Shown piece by piece: positions 24,080-34,870 of a stretch of DNA of 64,000 nucleotides. The translations under genes and the position numbers were made by a program. The stretch is from Mesostigma viride (Eukaryota; Streptophyta; Mesostigmatophyceae; Mesostigmatales; Mesostigmataceae), in contig RPFO01000225.1 of NCBI GenBank assembly GCA_009746045.1, positions 917,090 through 981,089 of the forward strand, in the 5' to 3' direction. Under the pieces are notes generated by a model that saw only the letters and a program-made list of their open reading frames with translations, made no database searches and was not told the DNA's origin. Position 1 is the stretch's first letter; each line of letters starts with the position of its first letter.

Positions 24080-25297
24080 TCAGCAGTCGTCGTCGTCGTC
24101 ATCGTCATCGGCAAGGATGAGCGCTCGCTTCCGACGCCGGGAGGCGCCTGCGTTGTTGTTCTCCGCCACAACGTCGCTGGGTGGAACCATCTCGCGCAAT
24201 CGAGCCTCGGCCAGGGTGATATCCGGCGCTTGCAACGCAGGGACGACCACACCGGGGCACCCGCAGATCTGTGCCTCCAGCTCGTGGAGAGGCACGCAAG
24301 AAACCGCGTCCTCCTCCCAACGGGCACCCCAGTACATGGCTACCATGTCGTTTTGCGTGTCGACAACAGCGACACGACCATGGTACCTGCCGTCCCGGCT
24401 TTCGGTGCGACCGTCCGCGGATGTCACACGCTCCGACGCCCAATGACACACGACTTGCCCTACGAGGTTGCGGCTGCCACTCTTGACCTGCAGCGTTACG
24501 CCTTCCCAGCATGCCTTCGCCATGCCGACGATGCCCTTCGAGCATTCAGCATCTTGCCACTTCACGACCGGGTGTTCCGCGTCATAGGGCACCTCCTTCA
24601 GCGCCTTTAGGCACTCCTTGGTGAGCTTTTCGTTCGCACCCAAGGAGACTCCATGGGGCGGCTGACCTCGCTTGCCCACCACTTGTGTCAAGACGAGGTC
24701 TGAGGCGGTGATGATCACCGTGTGCGCCGCAGTGGTTGGCGGATGGGGCCATTGCGCAATGTCTGTATTCCACGGGTGCCACGTGTCATGCAAATGCTTA
24801 GCGCGGTATACAAAGAGCTCAATAGAAGGTTGGCCGCCATCCTCCTTCGCAACCACCTCCTTGATGATGCCAACGAGGACTGGAGTCCACGTGAGCTTCG
24901 AGTTGCAGAGAATACCAGCTGAAGGGTGCCAGTATAGAACAGCGGAGCCTTTCTCAACGCCTTGCATGCGCTTCAAGTAAGCGACCTTGGCTGCCATGGC
25001 CCTGTCTTCTGCCGCCCATTCCTGCTGTGTGTGGCCATCATGACGAACTCGGTCTACCAGCGGGGTGACGCGCACCGCCTCTGCGTCGACCAACGCCATG
25101 AAGTGCTCTTCTTGCGTCGGTGGTGGTTCAGGCGCTGCATCGTGCTCACGCAGGGCGGAGATGTCCGCGCGAGATGGCCACGGCAAAGGGCGCCACTCCT
25201 CAGGCACCTCCTCAGGGGCATGTGGGACTTGACTTGCGAAAAAAGGCCTTGTTTGGCTTGATGGTGTCGGGCGGAAAGTACCACTGCCAGATGCCAT
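24080..25297 (-). CDS. Uncharacterised acidic-tailed protein, 405 aa
   Basis: An open frame from an ATG at 25297 to a stop after an Asp-rich tail (LADDDDDDDDC). Composition is protein-like: EEWRPLPWPSRADI, a run of charged helix around residues 80-120 (EWAAEDRAMAAKVAYLKRMQ), WTPVLVGIIKEVVAKEDGG, and near the C-terminus VAVVDTQNDMVAMYWGARW. No family recognised. Upstream, another minus-strand frame (25212-25620) overlaps it and reads GIWQWYFPPDTIKPNKAFF; the real gene may begin there and switch frame at a T-run near 25245, or be spliced. It lies inside the 9.2-kb TIR element and may be its passenger gene. Confidence concerns the coding nature, not function. Confidence 0.5.
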   Translation of the reverse strand: MASGSGTFRPTPSSQTRPFFASQVPHAPEEVPEEWRPLPWPSRADISALREHDAAPEPPPTQEEHFMALVDAEAVRVTPLVDRVRHDGHTQQEWAAEDRAMAAKVAYLKRMQGVEKGSAVLYWHPSAGILCNSKLTWTPVLVGIIKEVVAKEDGGQPSIELFVYRAKHLHDTWHPWNTDIAQWPHPPTTAAHTVIITASDLVLTQVVGKRGQPPHGVSLGANEKLTKECLKALKEVPYDAEHPVVKWQDAECSKGIVGMAKACWEGVTLQVKSGSRNLVGQVVCHWASERVTSADGRTESRDGRYHGRVAVVDTQNDMVAMYWGARWEEDAVSCVPLHELEAQICGCPGVVVPALQAPDITLAEARLREMVPPSDVVAENNNAGASRRRKRALILADDDDDDDDC

Positions 25298-25639
25298 GGG
25301 GCAACTTCTCGACCCTTGTTTTGATCGACTCCAGCTCCTTCCCCAGAAACTCCATGTTCAATGGTGCGAAGGCTGGGGTGTCCTGCAACATCGGAATGCG
25401 GTCTGGATCCACAAGTCGGACGCCAAACAGCGGCCGCCCCTCCGCATCAAACCTGTATGGCTGTGTCATCGCCTTCCCGCACCGTGGCGCGCCTTCCTGT
25501 CGAGTCCCCGCGGGCTGCCACGGCGTCTTTTGGGACTCCGTGGTCCGGTAGGACAACCAGGTCTCTGTGTTGCCCTGTACCTGGAAGAAGACGGCGTGGT
25601 GCACCTTCATTGAGCGACCGCGTTTTTCAGGCACCGGCT

Positions 25640-26625
25640 GTGCCGCTCCGCCGCTCCGCCGCTCCGCCGCCCGCCGGCTGCGCCGCCGGCCCGCCGCGCG
25701 CCGGCTGCCCCGCCCCGTAGCCCGTCGACAGGCTGCCCCGCCCCGCCGCATGCCAGCTGCGCCGGCCCGCCGCCCACGCGCGCCGGCAGCGCCGTTGGCC
25801 CCCGCGCGCCGACGGCCCTGCCCCGCCGCCCGTTGACAGCCCCGCCCCGCCGCATGCCAGCTGCGCCGGCCCGCCGCCCATGCGCGCCGGCAGCGCCGCT
25901 GGCCCCCGCGCGCCGACGGCCCTGCCCCGCCGCCCGTCGACTGCCCCGCCCCGCCGCCCGTCGACAGCCCTGCCCCGCCGCATGCAGGCTGCGCCGCCGC
26001 TGCCACCTCGCTGCGCGCTGGCTGCGCCACCTCGCCGCCCGCCGACGGCGCCGCCCCGCCGCGCACCGGCTGCCCCGCCCCGCCGCCTGTCGACTGCCCC
26101 GCCCCGCCGCATGCCAGCTGCGCCGGCCCGCCGCCCACGCGCGCCGGCAGCGCCGCTGGCCCCCCGCGCGCTGACGGCCCTGCCCCGCCGCCCGTCGACT
26201 GCCCCGCCCCGCCGCCCGTCGACAGCCCCGACCCACCGCATGCCAGGTGCGCCGGCCCGCCGCCCGCGCGCGCCGGCAGCGCCGCTGGCCCCCGCGCGCC
26301 GACGGCCCTGCCCCGCCGCCCGTCAACAGCCCTGCCCCGACGCCCGTCGACAGCCCCGCCCCGCCGCATGCCAGCTGCGCCGGCCCGCTGCCCACGCGCG
26401 CCGGCAGCGCCGCTGGCCCTGCCCCGCCGCCCGTCGACTGCCCCGCCCCGCCGCCCGTCGACAGCCCTGCCCCGCCGCATGCCAGGTGCGCCGGCCCGCC
26501 GCCCGCGCGCACCGGCAGCGCCGCTGGCCCCCCGCGCGCCGACGGCCCTGCCCCGCCGCCCGTCGACAGCCCCGCCCCGCCGCATGCCAGCTGCGCCGGC
26601 CGGCCGCCCATGCGCGCCATGCGCT
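25640..26625 (-). repeat. GC-rich ~100-150-bp tandem repeat, possibly translated
   Basis: Very GC-rich units combine CGCCGCATGCCAGCTGCGCC, GGCCCGCCGCCCACGCGCGC and CCGCCGCCCGTCGACTGCCC, rearranged and repeated about seven to eight times. All three minus-strand frames and plus-strand frames are open for hundreds of codons. A minus-strand frame reaching it (26585-25212) could add an Ala/Gly/Arg-rich N-terminus to the adjacent gene, but open frames alone prove nothing in sequence of this composition. Confidence 0.85.
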
Positions 26626-26639
26626 TCGCAGGTCCATTG

Positions 26640-27715
26640 GGATCATGAGGCCTGCGCAGAATCTCACCTCGGAGGCCCGTGCTACTTCTAGTAAGATGCT
26701 TGCATTTTCAATGCGTCACCTATATGCAGGCATAGAGGGTGGTACATGGCGCTAGACTCATCAAGGGATAGGAGCCATGCCCTCAGCAATTACTCACCTC
26801 CTGGCCCTTGCTGTTGCGGTCTCGGATGAAGATGATGGTCTACACGCCGCCGCATGCAAACAAGGAATGAGAGACAAAGCCGTGCGAGGCCAATATGGGC
26901 ACAGTGAGAGAAACAAGTCGACGCGAACCTACATCACGAGTGTCAGCGAAGGGGACCCATGGGAGAAGTCTCCCTCCCATGGTATCATTCACGGACACAC
27001 GCAGCGGCCATGGGAACAGCCAAAACAGCAGGTTCACACACGCAAGGGCAACGACCTGCAGTGCCTGACCAGCATGTCGGTCAGTTGTGATTGGCAAGGC
27101 AGAGCCACACACACCAGGTACACGCTGCATGGGCAGGGAAGACGCTCTTACATGAGAAAAAGCGAGGAAACGTGCGCGAGAAGGATATTAAGAGCGATCC
27201 GCGCTAGAAGGATGCTACAATAGCATCATATATTCAAGAATTAGCAAAGAAAGATGTAGAAAAGAGACAAAAGAAAGAAATACGAGAGAAAGCAAAGACA
27301 GGGAGCTGCCAAACAGGGCAGACAAAAGGTTACGAGCGGCAAGAGTTGTGAACGCTGCACTTGATTGCTTTCTCTGACTTGTCAACTGCGAAGAGTGACT
27401 GACTTACCTCTCTGGAAATGGTATGCTCAGCATCCCATGGTAATGAAATGGTGAGCTATGCTGTCAGACATGCCTATATAACATAGCTACCCTAGGGTCC
27501 TAATACAAAACTAGAAATCAAACCATACCGTGAGTTTCCCGGCTCGCACGGCCTCCTCCCTTTGTGCCGACGCCTGCAAACACAACGGGCCGTGGAGGAG
27601 GGTGGAAAGGTGGGCAAGTGTGGAGGAGTTTGGGGGGGACCGGGTTGAGCAGCGGTGGGGGAAAGATGTGCCGGTCATGATGTTGTCAACTACAGCTGTT
27701 GTATCGTGATTCACC
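26640..27715. other. Interior of the TIR element, no gene called
   Basis: Possible splice acceptor text (CACCTATATGCAG near 26731) and purine-rich sequence (27220-27330). Short open frames at 26777-27223 resemble nothing known. No feature is supported. Confidence 0.35.
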
Positions 27716-28015
27716 TTCAATAAGTCTACTGTTCTACATCCGGTGGTGGATGGACACAAGCAATAAAGGCCCCGCCCACAACTCAGATTTCTTTAGAAAA
27801 TCTACTGATCTACATTCGATGGCGCCTTCACAGAAGCAGGAAACTCCGCCCACCGGTCAAATGTGACGCCCAACAAAGCCCCAACTTATTTCTTCAAGAA
27901 GTATACTGTTTTACATCCGGTAGTGCTTGGACAGAAGCAATATGTAAAGCCCGCCCACAAATCGGATTTCTTTACGAAAAACCTGTTTTACATTCGATGG
28001 GGTCTTGACAGATTC
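27715..28015 (+). repeat. Degenerate ~90-bp tandem repeat, about four units
   Basis: Units near 27725, 27808, 27903 and 27985 share CTACATCCGGT or CTACATTCGATG, then GGACAGAAGCAA, CCGCCCACAA and ATTTCTTTA. They are strongly diverged. Confidence 0.7.
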
Positions 28016-28079
28016 AAGCAGCAATACTCGTTTCTACCTGCGTGCGACTGCAGCGGCCGAGTGCTGCAACTTGCCTTCA

Positions 28080-29465
28080 CGTCCCAGTCTTCACGTGTCA
28101 GTCCTGGTCTTCACGTCTTCACGTCTTCACGTCTTCACGTCTTCACGTCTTCACGTCTTCACGTCTTCACGTCTTCACGACTTCACCTGAACTTGCGGCG
28201 TATCGTATCTTTGATACCTTGCATGCACGTCTTCACGTCTTCACGTCTTCACCGCGTCTTCACCTGTCTTCACCACGTCTTCACGTCTTCGCGTCTTCAC
28301 GTCTTCACGGCTTCACCTGAACACCTGAACTTCACCTGAACTTGCCGTATCGTGTCTTCACGTCTTCACGTCTTCACGTCTTCACGTCTTCACCGCGTCT
28401 TCACCTGTCTTCACCACGTCTTCACGGCTTCACGGCTTCACGTCTTCACGGCTTCACCTGAACACCTGAACTTCACCTGAACTTGCCGTATCGTGTCTTC
28501 ACGTCTTCACGTCTTCACGTCTTCACGTCTTCACGTCTTCACCGCGTCTTCACCTGTCTTCACCACGTCTTCACGTCTTCGCGTCTTCACGTCTTCACGG
28601 CTTCACCTGAACACCTGAACTTCACCTGAACTTGCCGTATCGTGTCTTCACGTCTTCACGTCTTCACGTCTTCACGTCTTCACCGCGTCTTCACCTGTCT
28701 TCACCACGTCTTCACGGCTTCACGGCTTCACGTCTTCACGGCTTCACCTGAACACCTGAACTTCACCTGAACTTGCCGTATCGTGTCTTCACGTCTTCAC
28801 GTCTTCACGTCTTCACGTCTTCACGTCTTCACCGCGTCTTCACCTGTCTTCACCACGTCTTCACGTCTTCGCGTCTTCACGGCTTCACGGCTTCACCTGA
28901 ACACCTGAACTTCACCTGAACTTGCCGTATCGTGTCTTCACGTCTTCACGTCTTCACGTCTTCACGTCTTCACGTCTTCACCGCGTCTTCACCTGTCTTC
29001 ACCACGTCTTCACGGCTTCACGGCTTCACGTCTTCACGGCTTCACCTGAACACCTGAACTTCACCTGAACTTGCCGTATCGTGTCTTCACGTCTTCACGT
29101 CTTCACGTCTTCACGTCTTCACGTCTTCACCGCGTCTTCACCTGTCTTCACCACGTCTTCACGGCCTCACGGCTTCACGTCTTCACGGCTTCACCTGAAC
29201 ACCTGAACTTCACCTGAACTTGCCGTATCGTGTCTTCACGTCTTCACGTCTTCACGTCTTCACGTCTTCACGTCTTCACCGCGTCTTCACCTGTCTTCAC
29301 CACGTCTTCACGGCTTCACGGCTTCACGTCTTCACGGCTTCACCTGAACACCTGAACTTCACCTGAACTTGCCGTATCGTGTCTTCACGTCTTCACGTCT
29401 TCACGTCTTCACGTCTTCACCTGTCTTCACCACGTCTTCACGGCTTCACCTGAACACCTGAACTT
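28080..29465 (+). repeat. CTTCACGT octamer satellite with 141/149-bp higher-order unit
   Basis: The base unit is the 8-mer CTTCACGT with variants CTTCACGG, CTTCACCG and CTTCACCTG. The higher-order landmark CTTGCCGTATCGTGTCTTCA starts at 28341, 28482, 28631, 28772, 28921, 29070, 29219 and 29368. The steps are 141, 149, 141, 149, 149, 149 and 149 bp, so units differ by exactly one octamer. Open frames across it reflect the 8-bp period. Confidence 0.95.
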
Positions 29466-29630
29466 TGCGTATCGTATCTTTCATACATTGCATCATTTGC
29501 ATGCCTTGGAGCTGCACGTCTTCAAGCAGTGTCACCCAGTTCCCGCTTGATTCAAATGCACTTCGCGCTTGAATTCGTGACTTCGCCCCGCTCAAGGTGG
29601 AAAGAATGATGGGCACTAGCCACGGGAACT

Positions 29631-29978
29631 ATGCCCGATGCTGATAGCCGAAGCGATGACATGGACGAATTGATTGATTTGTGTTATGCCGGGGACGATT
29701 GTAGAAAATGGGTGCTAGGAAAGAAATCTGGTGCCATGAAAGTAGATTTTTTGGCCGGTGCAAACCACCAATGCGCCGGCCGATGTGGCAAGGTCCTGCA
29801 CGGCAGCCAGAGCGCACCCAGCCAGAGCGTACCCAGCCGCTGCCGCCGCCGACCCCCGTACTGGTGGGCGTGGAACAGACGATGAGAGAGATGCAACGAG
29901 CTATGGAGAACCAAAGCAAGAAGGTTGAAGAGCTTGGTTTGCAGCTGCGTCAAGAGGTGCAGAAACAAGTGGTCCAGC

Positions 29979-30017
<39 letters not shown>

Positions 30018-30054
30018 TGCAGCAGCAACTGCAGCAGCAACTGCAGCAACAACT

Positions 30055-30096
<42 letters not shown>

Positions 30097-31493
30097 CTTC
30101 AGTTCCCGCAGGCAGCGTCGGCAATGTCGCAGTTTCCACAGGCATTGTCGGCACTGCAGCAGTTTTCGCAGGGACCGTCGGCAGCAGAGCAGTTCCCGCA
30201 GGGATCATCGGTGGTGCAGCAGTTCTTTGTGAGTCATTCGTGTAGTGTTGAGTGGGTGGGGTGGGGGGTGTGTGTGGGGGGGGGTGTAGGGGGGTTTGAC
30301 TGTGTGACTGCGTGGCTGCTTGGCTGGAAAGGAGGGTGCGTGGCTGTGTGGCTGCGTGGCTGCGCTGCTGCGTGGCTGCGTGGCTGCGTGGCTGCGTGGC
30401 TGCGCTGCTGCGTGGCTGCGTGGCTGCGTGGCTGTGTGGCTGCGTGGCTGCGCTGCTGCGTGGCTGCGTGGCTGCGCTGCTGCGTGGCTGCGTGGCTGGA
30501 AAGGAGGGTGCGTGGCTGTGTGGCTGCGTGGCTGCGCTGCTGCGTGGCTGCGTGGCTGCTTGGCTGGAAAGGAGGGTGCGTGGCTGTGTGGCTGCGTGGC
30601 TGCGCTGCTGCGTGGCTGCGTGGCTGCGTGGCTGCGTGGCTGCGTGGCTGCGTGGCTGCGTGGCTGCGTGGCTGCGTGGCTGGAAAGGAGGGTGCGTGGC
30701 TGTGTGGCTGCGTGGCTGCGCTGCTGCGTGGCTGCGTGGCTGCGTGGCTGCGCTGCTGCGTGGCTGCGTGGCTGCGTGGCTGTGTGGCTGCGTGGCTGCG
30801 CTGCTGCGTGGCTGCGTGGCTGCGTGGCTGCGTGGCTGCTTGGCTGGAAAGGAGGGTGCGTGGCTGTGTGGCTGCGTGGCTGCGCTGCTGCGTGGCTGCG
30901 TGGCTGCGTGGCTGGAAAGGAGGGTGCGTGGCTGTGTGGCTGCGTGGCTGCGCTGCTGCGTGGCTGCGTGGCTGCGTGGCTGCGTGGCTGCTTGGCTGGA
31001 AAGGAGGGTGCGTGGCTGTGTGGCTGCGTGTAGCTGCGCTGCTGCGTGGCTGCGTGGCTGCGTGGCTGCGTGGCTGCGTGGCTGCGTGGCTGCGTGGCTG
31101 GAAAGGAGGGTGCGTGGCTGTGTGGCTGCGTGGCTGCGCTGCTGCGTGGCTGCGTGGCTGCGTGGCTGCGTGGCTGGCTGGGGGGGGGGGGGGTGCCGGG
31201 TGCGTGGATGCGTGGATGTGTGGCTGGGTGGGTGCGTCACTGCGTGGCTGGCTGGCTCTGTGGCTGCGTGGGCGGCTGGATGGCCGGGTCAGCGTGGCTT
31301 CGTGTTCAATGGGATGCTAATATGTTGTTGCCTTTGGATGCCACAGTTCATGGATTCTTTTGTTCACATGCAGGTGCTGCCGTCTTCCCCATCGACGTCG
31401 TCAAGACCGATGTCGCCAAGAAGGATGATGCAATCACTCTCGGCCATGTTTAACTCATGTGGGCCTTCATGGCCATACGGGAAATATTATTGA
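29631..31493 (+). CDS. Gln-rich coiled-coil protein with a satellite-filled intron
   Basis: A first block contains a coiled-coil stretch (VGVEQTMREMQRAMENQSKK then LGLQLRQEVQKQVVQLEQQ) that runs into a CAG-encoded poly-Gln tract at 29985-30096. After it one frame reads repeated QFPQALSALQQF and QFPQGSSVVQQFF blocks, then meets a good 5' splice site at 30230 (TTCTTT|GTGAGT). The intron 30230-31372 carries the TGCGTGGC satellite. The acceptor is TTCACATGCAG, and the last exon 31373-31493 reads VLPSSPSTSSRPMSPRRMMQ to a TGA, in matching phase 0. The frame before the poly-Gln tract differs from the frame after it, so another junction or an error is missing. The N-terminal start at 29631 is uncertain. 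Gln/Ser/Pro richness suggests a regulatory protein; this is inference. Confidence 0.45.
30300..31260 (+). repeat. TGCGTGGC satellite within an intron
   Basis: Units of 8-10 bp (TGCGTGGC, TGCGCTGC, TGTGTGGC) are arranged around a spacer GGCTGGAAAGGAGGGTGCGT that recurs about eight times at irregular intervals of about 70-165 bp. It is open in three forward frames and one reverse frame for 240-518 codons. It lies wholly within the proposed intron 30230-31372. Confidence 0.95.
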
Positions 31494-32138
31494 ATCAGTT
31501 CTTTGACACTGAGTTGGCACTACGCAACACCTTTGATGCACATGAGTGCAGGGCGCATGTGTTGAAACCATGCAACCATGGCGATCCCTCAAAAAGTTTG
31601 GTTATGTAATAAGTGACACAATTATTCCGGACGTATGATGGCCCAACGTCCTGTAAGGTTGAGTTGTCTTGGAGGAGGAGCGTGATGACCGCGGAAGCCG
31701 CGTGGGTGTCTGTAGTGCTATATCTTGAAGATGTACGGTCTTGGAAGAGTTATGGTCTTGGAATCATATAATAATGAACTTGGAATAAAGTTGCGGGCAG
31801 CCTTCAATTGGCATATGTTGTCTCATTGATGTTGTCTCATTGCGTTAATGGGTCAATTGTCTTAGTTTATATAATGTATATCTTGGGAAACTCATTGCTT
31901 CAATAAAATGCATGCTAGGCGCAATCAACCCCCACAAACACATCTGAAAACTGCACAGTGCATCAAATGTATCCTAGACAAAAAAATGTATCCTAATCCG
32001 GTAAAACCACCCTAGCATGTCAATTTTGAATTTCGCGCAATTTTTATTACCCAGATCTTCCCAGTTGGGGGTGGCCTTCATCACTACACTAGGGCTACTG
32101 GCTACAGATCGACTGTACACCGCCGACTTGAGGTTTAA
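31494..32138. other. 3' flank of the Gln-rich gene, TIR end, short spacer
   Basis: After the stop codon there is about 490 bp of AT-rich 3' flank, then the right terminal repeat of the 9.2-kb element (31984-32012). The 123 bp up to the TTAA of the next element are probably the older locus sequence. No gene. Confidence 0.5.
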
Positions 32139-32879
32139 CCCGTGTTTTTTTACAACGCGATACATCGCGTTGTAGGGTTAGAACGCGATGTATCGCATTG
32201 TAATCTGACACGTGGCAAACCTATTAAACATGCGATTTTTGGTCTGAAACTTTCAACATAGGTCAAAAACATCTCATAGAACTCAAGAAAAAATCCTGGT
32301 ATTTTTGGTATTTTTTTTGTGACAGCTGCAAACAAATATGTACCACTGAAATCAGGCATTTTCGCGGGACGAAGGTGAAGACAACGGCGATGGCGGCAGG
32401 TAGATCTTGCCAGTTTTCGCGCGAATATCAGTGGCTGTTGGGTGGCACGACCATGATGATGCGTTCAAAGGTTGATAATTAGGTTTCTACGAGTTTGTTG
32501 AGGTACTGGGGCAAAGGAAACGTAGGTTTTTCCAGTTTCTCACCCAACTTTCATGCGAAAACCCTGGAAACCGGCATACATATTATTACGTCAAGACTCG
32601 GGTCTGCTGCGGCACCATGCTTGGTATTTCCATGGTGTTTCGACTTCTTAACACATGTTTATTCATTCTGAACGCCCGGACTCTCGGCTAAACCGAGATT
32701 TGTGCAGACTTTTATTGGGTATCTCCGGGCATGATGGTGCCTACAAATAGCGTAAGGCGTGACCGTGGCTATTGCTTCGGTATGCTGTATTTTCCTGGAA
32801 ATGGCCTCTGCCACCGGCCGGCTCAATAGTGCTTGCAGTCGTAAGTATATACTGTGTTTCTACCTAGTGTCTGCCAGTT

Positions 32880-32966
32880 TTCCACTTATTTCTACCGACC
32901 TCCCACTGAGGACTTATGCTCACGTGACGCAAACTGTCACGTGTCTATTAATTAATTAATTAATTC
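32880..32966 (+). mobile_element. LINE-type 3' end, family 4
   Basis: CCCACTGAGGACTTATGCTC is followed by a hairpin at 32921-32943 (arms CACGTGAC/GTCACGTG) and a (TTAA)n tail. The same 3' end occurs in reverse orientation at 51678-51950. Sequence upstream of 32880 did not match the other copy, so this copy is short or diverged. Confidence 0.6.
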
Positions 32967-33198
32967 TACAGACCTCTGCCCAGCCTCTCTAAGATCGCCA
33001 TCCTACTCGACGTTGCTTGCATGTCAGCCATAGCAGGTTGCAGTTGTGCAGTATTTAGGTGCTGTATACGTCGTCAAGCCGTGCATATATCTTTACACCG
33101 TGTGCGGTGTGCAGTTCTTGGACGTTTGGAATCATGGCATGGCTAACGTGATGACTGACTAGCTACCTTTTCAGTGGTTTTCCATTTGCGGGTATTTC

Positions 33199-33509
33199 CT
33201 CGTAAATGGTGGGAGAGCGATCGCAGCAATGGTGTTCACCACTAGACACTCCCGGCCAGCTAGGCTCGAAACACACGCCCTGATCAAGCATGCTGTTTCC
33301 GGCCCCACCGGCCGTCTAGGTCATCTAGTTGCTCTACACGTAAGCCAGCCATAATTTCAATGCACACGCCGGATACACATTTCCATCACCATTCATATTC
33401 AGATGTCATCCTGAACGACTCGAACACGCAGACAAGATAACGGCAGGCTCGAGCTACCATGGTCCGGATTCTACCGATTTCTGGCCTGCGCTGGTTCAAT
33501 GTCTCCTTG
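33199..33509 (+). mobile_element. ~311-bp internally deleted partner of the 3.7-kb element
   Basis: The first about 275 bp (starting TCGTAAATGGTGGGAGAGCG) match 35703-35970 at roughly 93 percent by eye. The last about 33 bp (TTTCTGGCCTGCGCTGGTT then GTCTCCTTG) match the right end of the element at 35703-39396. So this copy has the two ends of the longer element without its 3.4-kb middle. The flanks show no clear duplication here. Confidence 0.65.
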
Positions 33510-33824
33510 ATATCGTGAGGATTGGATGTTGATGGTTTATACTGCGTTGATTGTGCAAGAAGATCAGCTAGGTGCCCATAATCATGGTGTATAATCATGT
33601 GTTGTTAGCATCTTGCCACCATTTGCTATAGCATGCATTCCAGCGTCATCTTTGCCTGCATGTAAGCTCATGGATCACTCAACCTATCCAAGCCTTGCAT
33701 TAATTACACGCGCCTCTTTCTTTCAGTATTGCACGCGTTATGGAATGAAAACCCAGCACCTCGATCCGTTCCCACGAGGCATGTGCTCAACACGTTGTGA
33801 GAGTGGATGATGCTTTGGCTATTA

Positions 33825-33890
33825 AAAATTAAATTAAATTAAATTAAATTATAACATGTCTCCGTTGGGAGATCATGTAGCACATATTCC
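33825..33890 (-). mobile_element. 66-bp hairpin-only insertion of LINE family 1
   Basis: On the minus strand this is only the last bases of the family 1 3' UTR (GGAATATGTGCTACATGATC), the hairpin CTCCCAACGGAG (33860-33871) and an (ATTTA)n-type tail. It is flanked by AGAGTGGATGATGCTTT at 33800-33816 and 33891-33907; the match continues into GGCTATTA on both sides with a 4-base indel. The target-site duplication shows that this is an independent insertion. Confidence 0.85.
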
Positions 33891-33916
33891 AGAGTGGATG
33901 ATGCTTTCAATGGCTA

Positions 33917-34870
33917 TTAATTAATTAATTAAAATCATAGCTCCGTTGGGAGCATGCATATGTAACACATAGCCCTGAGAAAGGGGCATCTATGGGTTTG
34001 TAATACAATCAGGGCTACAACCTGCAGGTGGAGGATGTACAACTGTCACCTGCTCTGGGTGCACAAGGTGCACCTGCACCGCCATGATGGTTCATGCCTC
34101 CTTAACAAGCACAGGCACCCAGGGGGGGCTTGAGGAGAGGGCCTAGAAGGCCTGCATGACATATGAGGTGGAGGGTAGTATGTGGCTAGGCTATAGCTGG
34201 TGTACACATGGCATCTCAGCAGAGAGTAACTCCCTGCATAGGCATCGCATGGCTAAATTCTTAATGCATCATCCATGGGAGGTCCCATTGTAGGCTGGGC
34301 GCGGCTAGATACTGAAAGCATCATCCATGGGGGCCATTATGGGCGCACATGCGCGTGGGCCACTTGCAAAGGCTAAGCCTATCTAATCTACACTACTGGT
34401 ATATTCCCTAGTCTGGAGTGGCAGGAGGGGCCTGCCAGGGCTTGTGGTCAACGTGGATGACCGCCCCCCTCCAGTATACCGGCTTCCCCCCGGCCTGCAC
34501 GCTGCCGGAGCTGAAGGTAGGTCGGCCATAGCTCGCGTCGCCGCTGTTGCTGGGCCAAGGTCAAGTCGTCGTCCAGCGTGAAGCGAGTCTCCGAGAGCTT
34601 CTTGCGGCATTTAAGGCCGGAACGCCTGCTTGTCCGTCATGTACTTAAAGGTGAGGAGCACGGGTGCCGGGCCAGCCTTCCCCCGCGCGCGGGGGAGGCG
34701 GACAGCCGACATGTCCAGCTCACCAGTGAGTAACATGGGGGCAAGAATGGCGCGCTTAACTGCCTCAAGGAGACTCGTGGAGGTCTCACCTGCCGGCTGG
34801 TCGAAGTGCTTGACGATGACATTGTGGCTGCGCTTTGGCTATGGCTGCCTGATTCAGTCATATTAGGTCA
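33917..34870 (-). mobile_element. ORF1-only LINE-type element, family 2, copy B
   Basis: On the minus strand: an ORF1-like C-terminal domain (about 34840-34385; PAPVLLTFKYMTDKQAF, then LHAGRRLDLGP in a shifted frame), a 3' UTR with the family text CAGGCCTTCTAGGCCCTCTC, the hairpin at 33940-33953 (GCTCC-CAAC-GGAGC read on the minus strand) and an AATTAATTAATTAA tail. It is head-to-head with copy C. The coding part has frame breaks. The 5' end is approximate and no duplication was identified. Confidence 0.7.

Larger units (their letters stand above)
22778..32012. mobile_element. 9.2-kb element with perfect 29-bp terminal inverted repeats
   Basis: Left end 22778-22806 and right end 31984-32012 are perfect reverse complements over 29 bp, starting GGGTGGTTTTACCGGATTAG. 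Both are flanked by TAG (22775-22777 and 32013-32015), a 3-bp target duplication. A 3-bp duplication with a GGG start would fit PIF/Harbinger; no transposase of that or any family was recognised inside, so assignment stays open. The interior holds a CAG/CAACA-rich stretch, a minus-strand gene with a GC-rich repeat (24.1-26.6 kb), three satellites, and a plus-strand Gln-rich gene (29.6-31.5 kb). It inserted exactly at the tail of the family 1 LINE. Confidence 0.75.

Noticed and set aside
25607-26620. Long open frames in all frames of the GC-rich repeat
   Set aside because: Very high GC removes stops; overlapping frames of equal length on both strands show that openness carries no information here. 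Only a link to the 24.1-25.3 kb gene remains possible.
29684-31240. 518-codon minus-strand and several 237-398-codon plus-strand open frames across the TGCGTGGC satellite
   Set aside because: They follow from an 8-10-bp repeat with no stop in these frames; translation is monotonous (AATQPRSHA, CVAAWLRG) and several frames are open at once.
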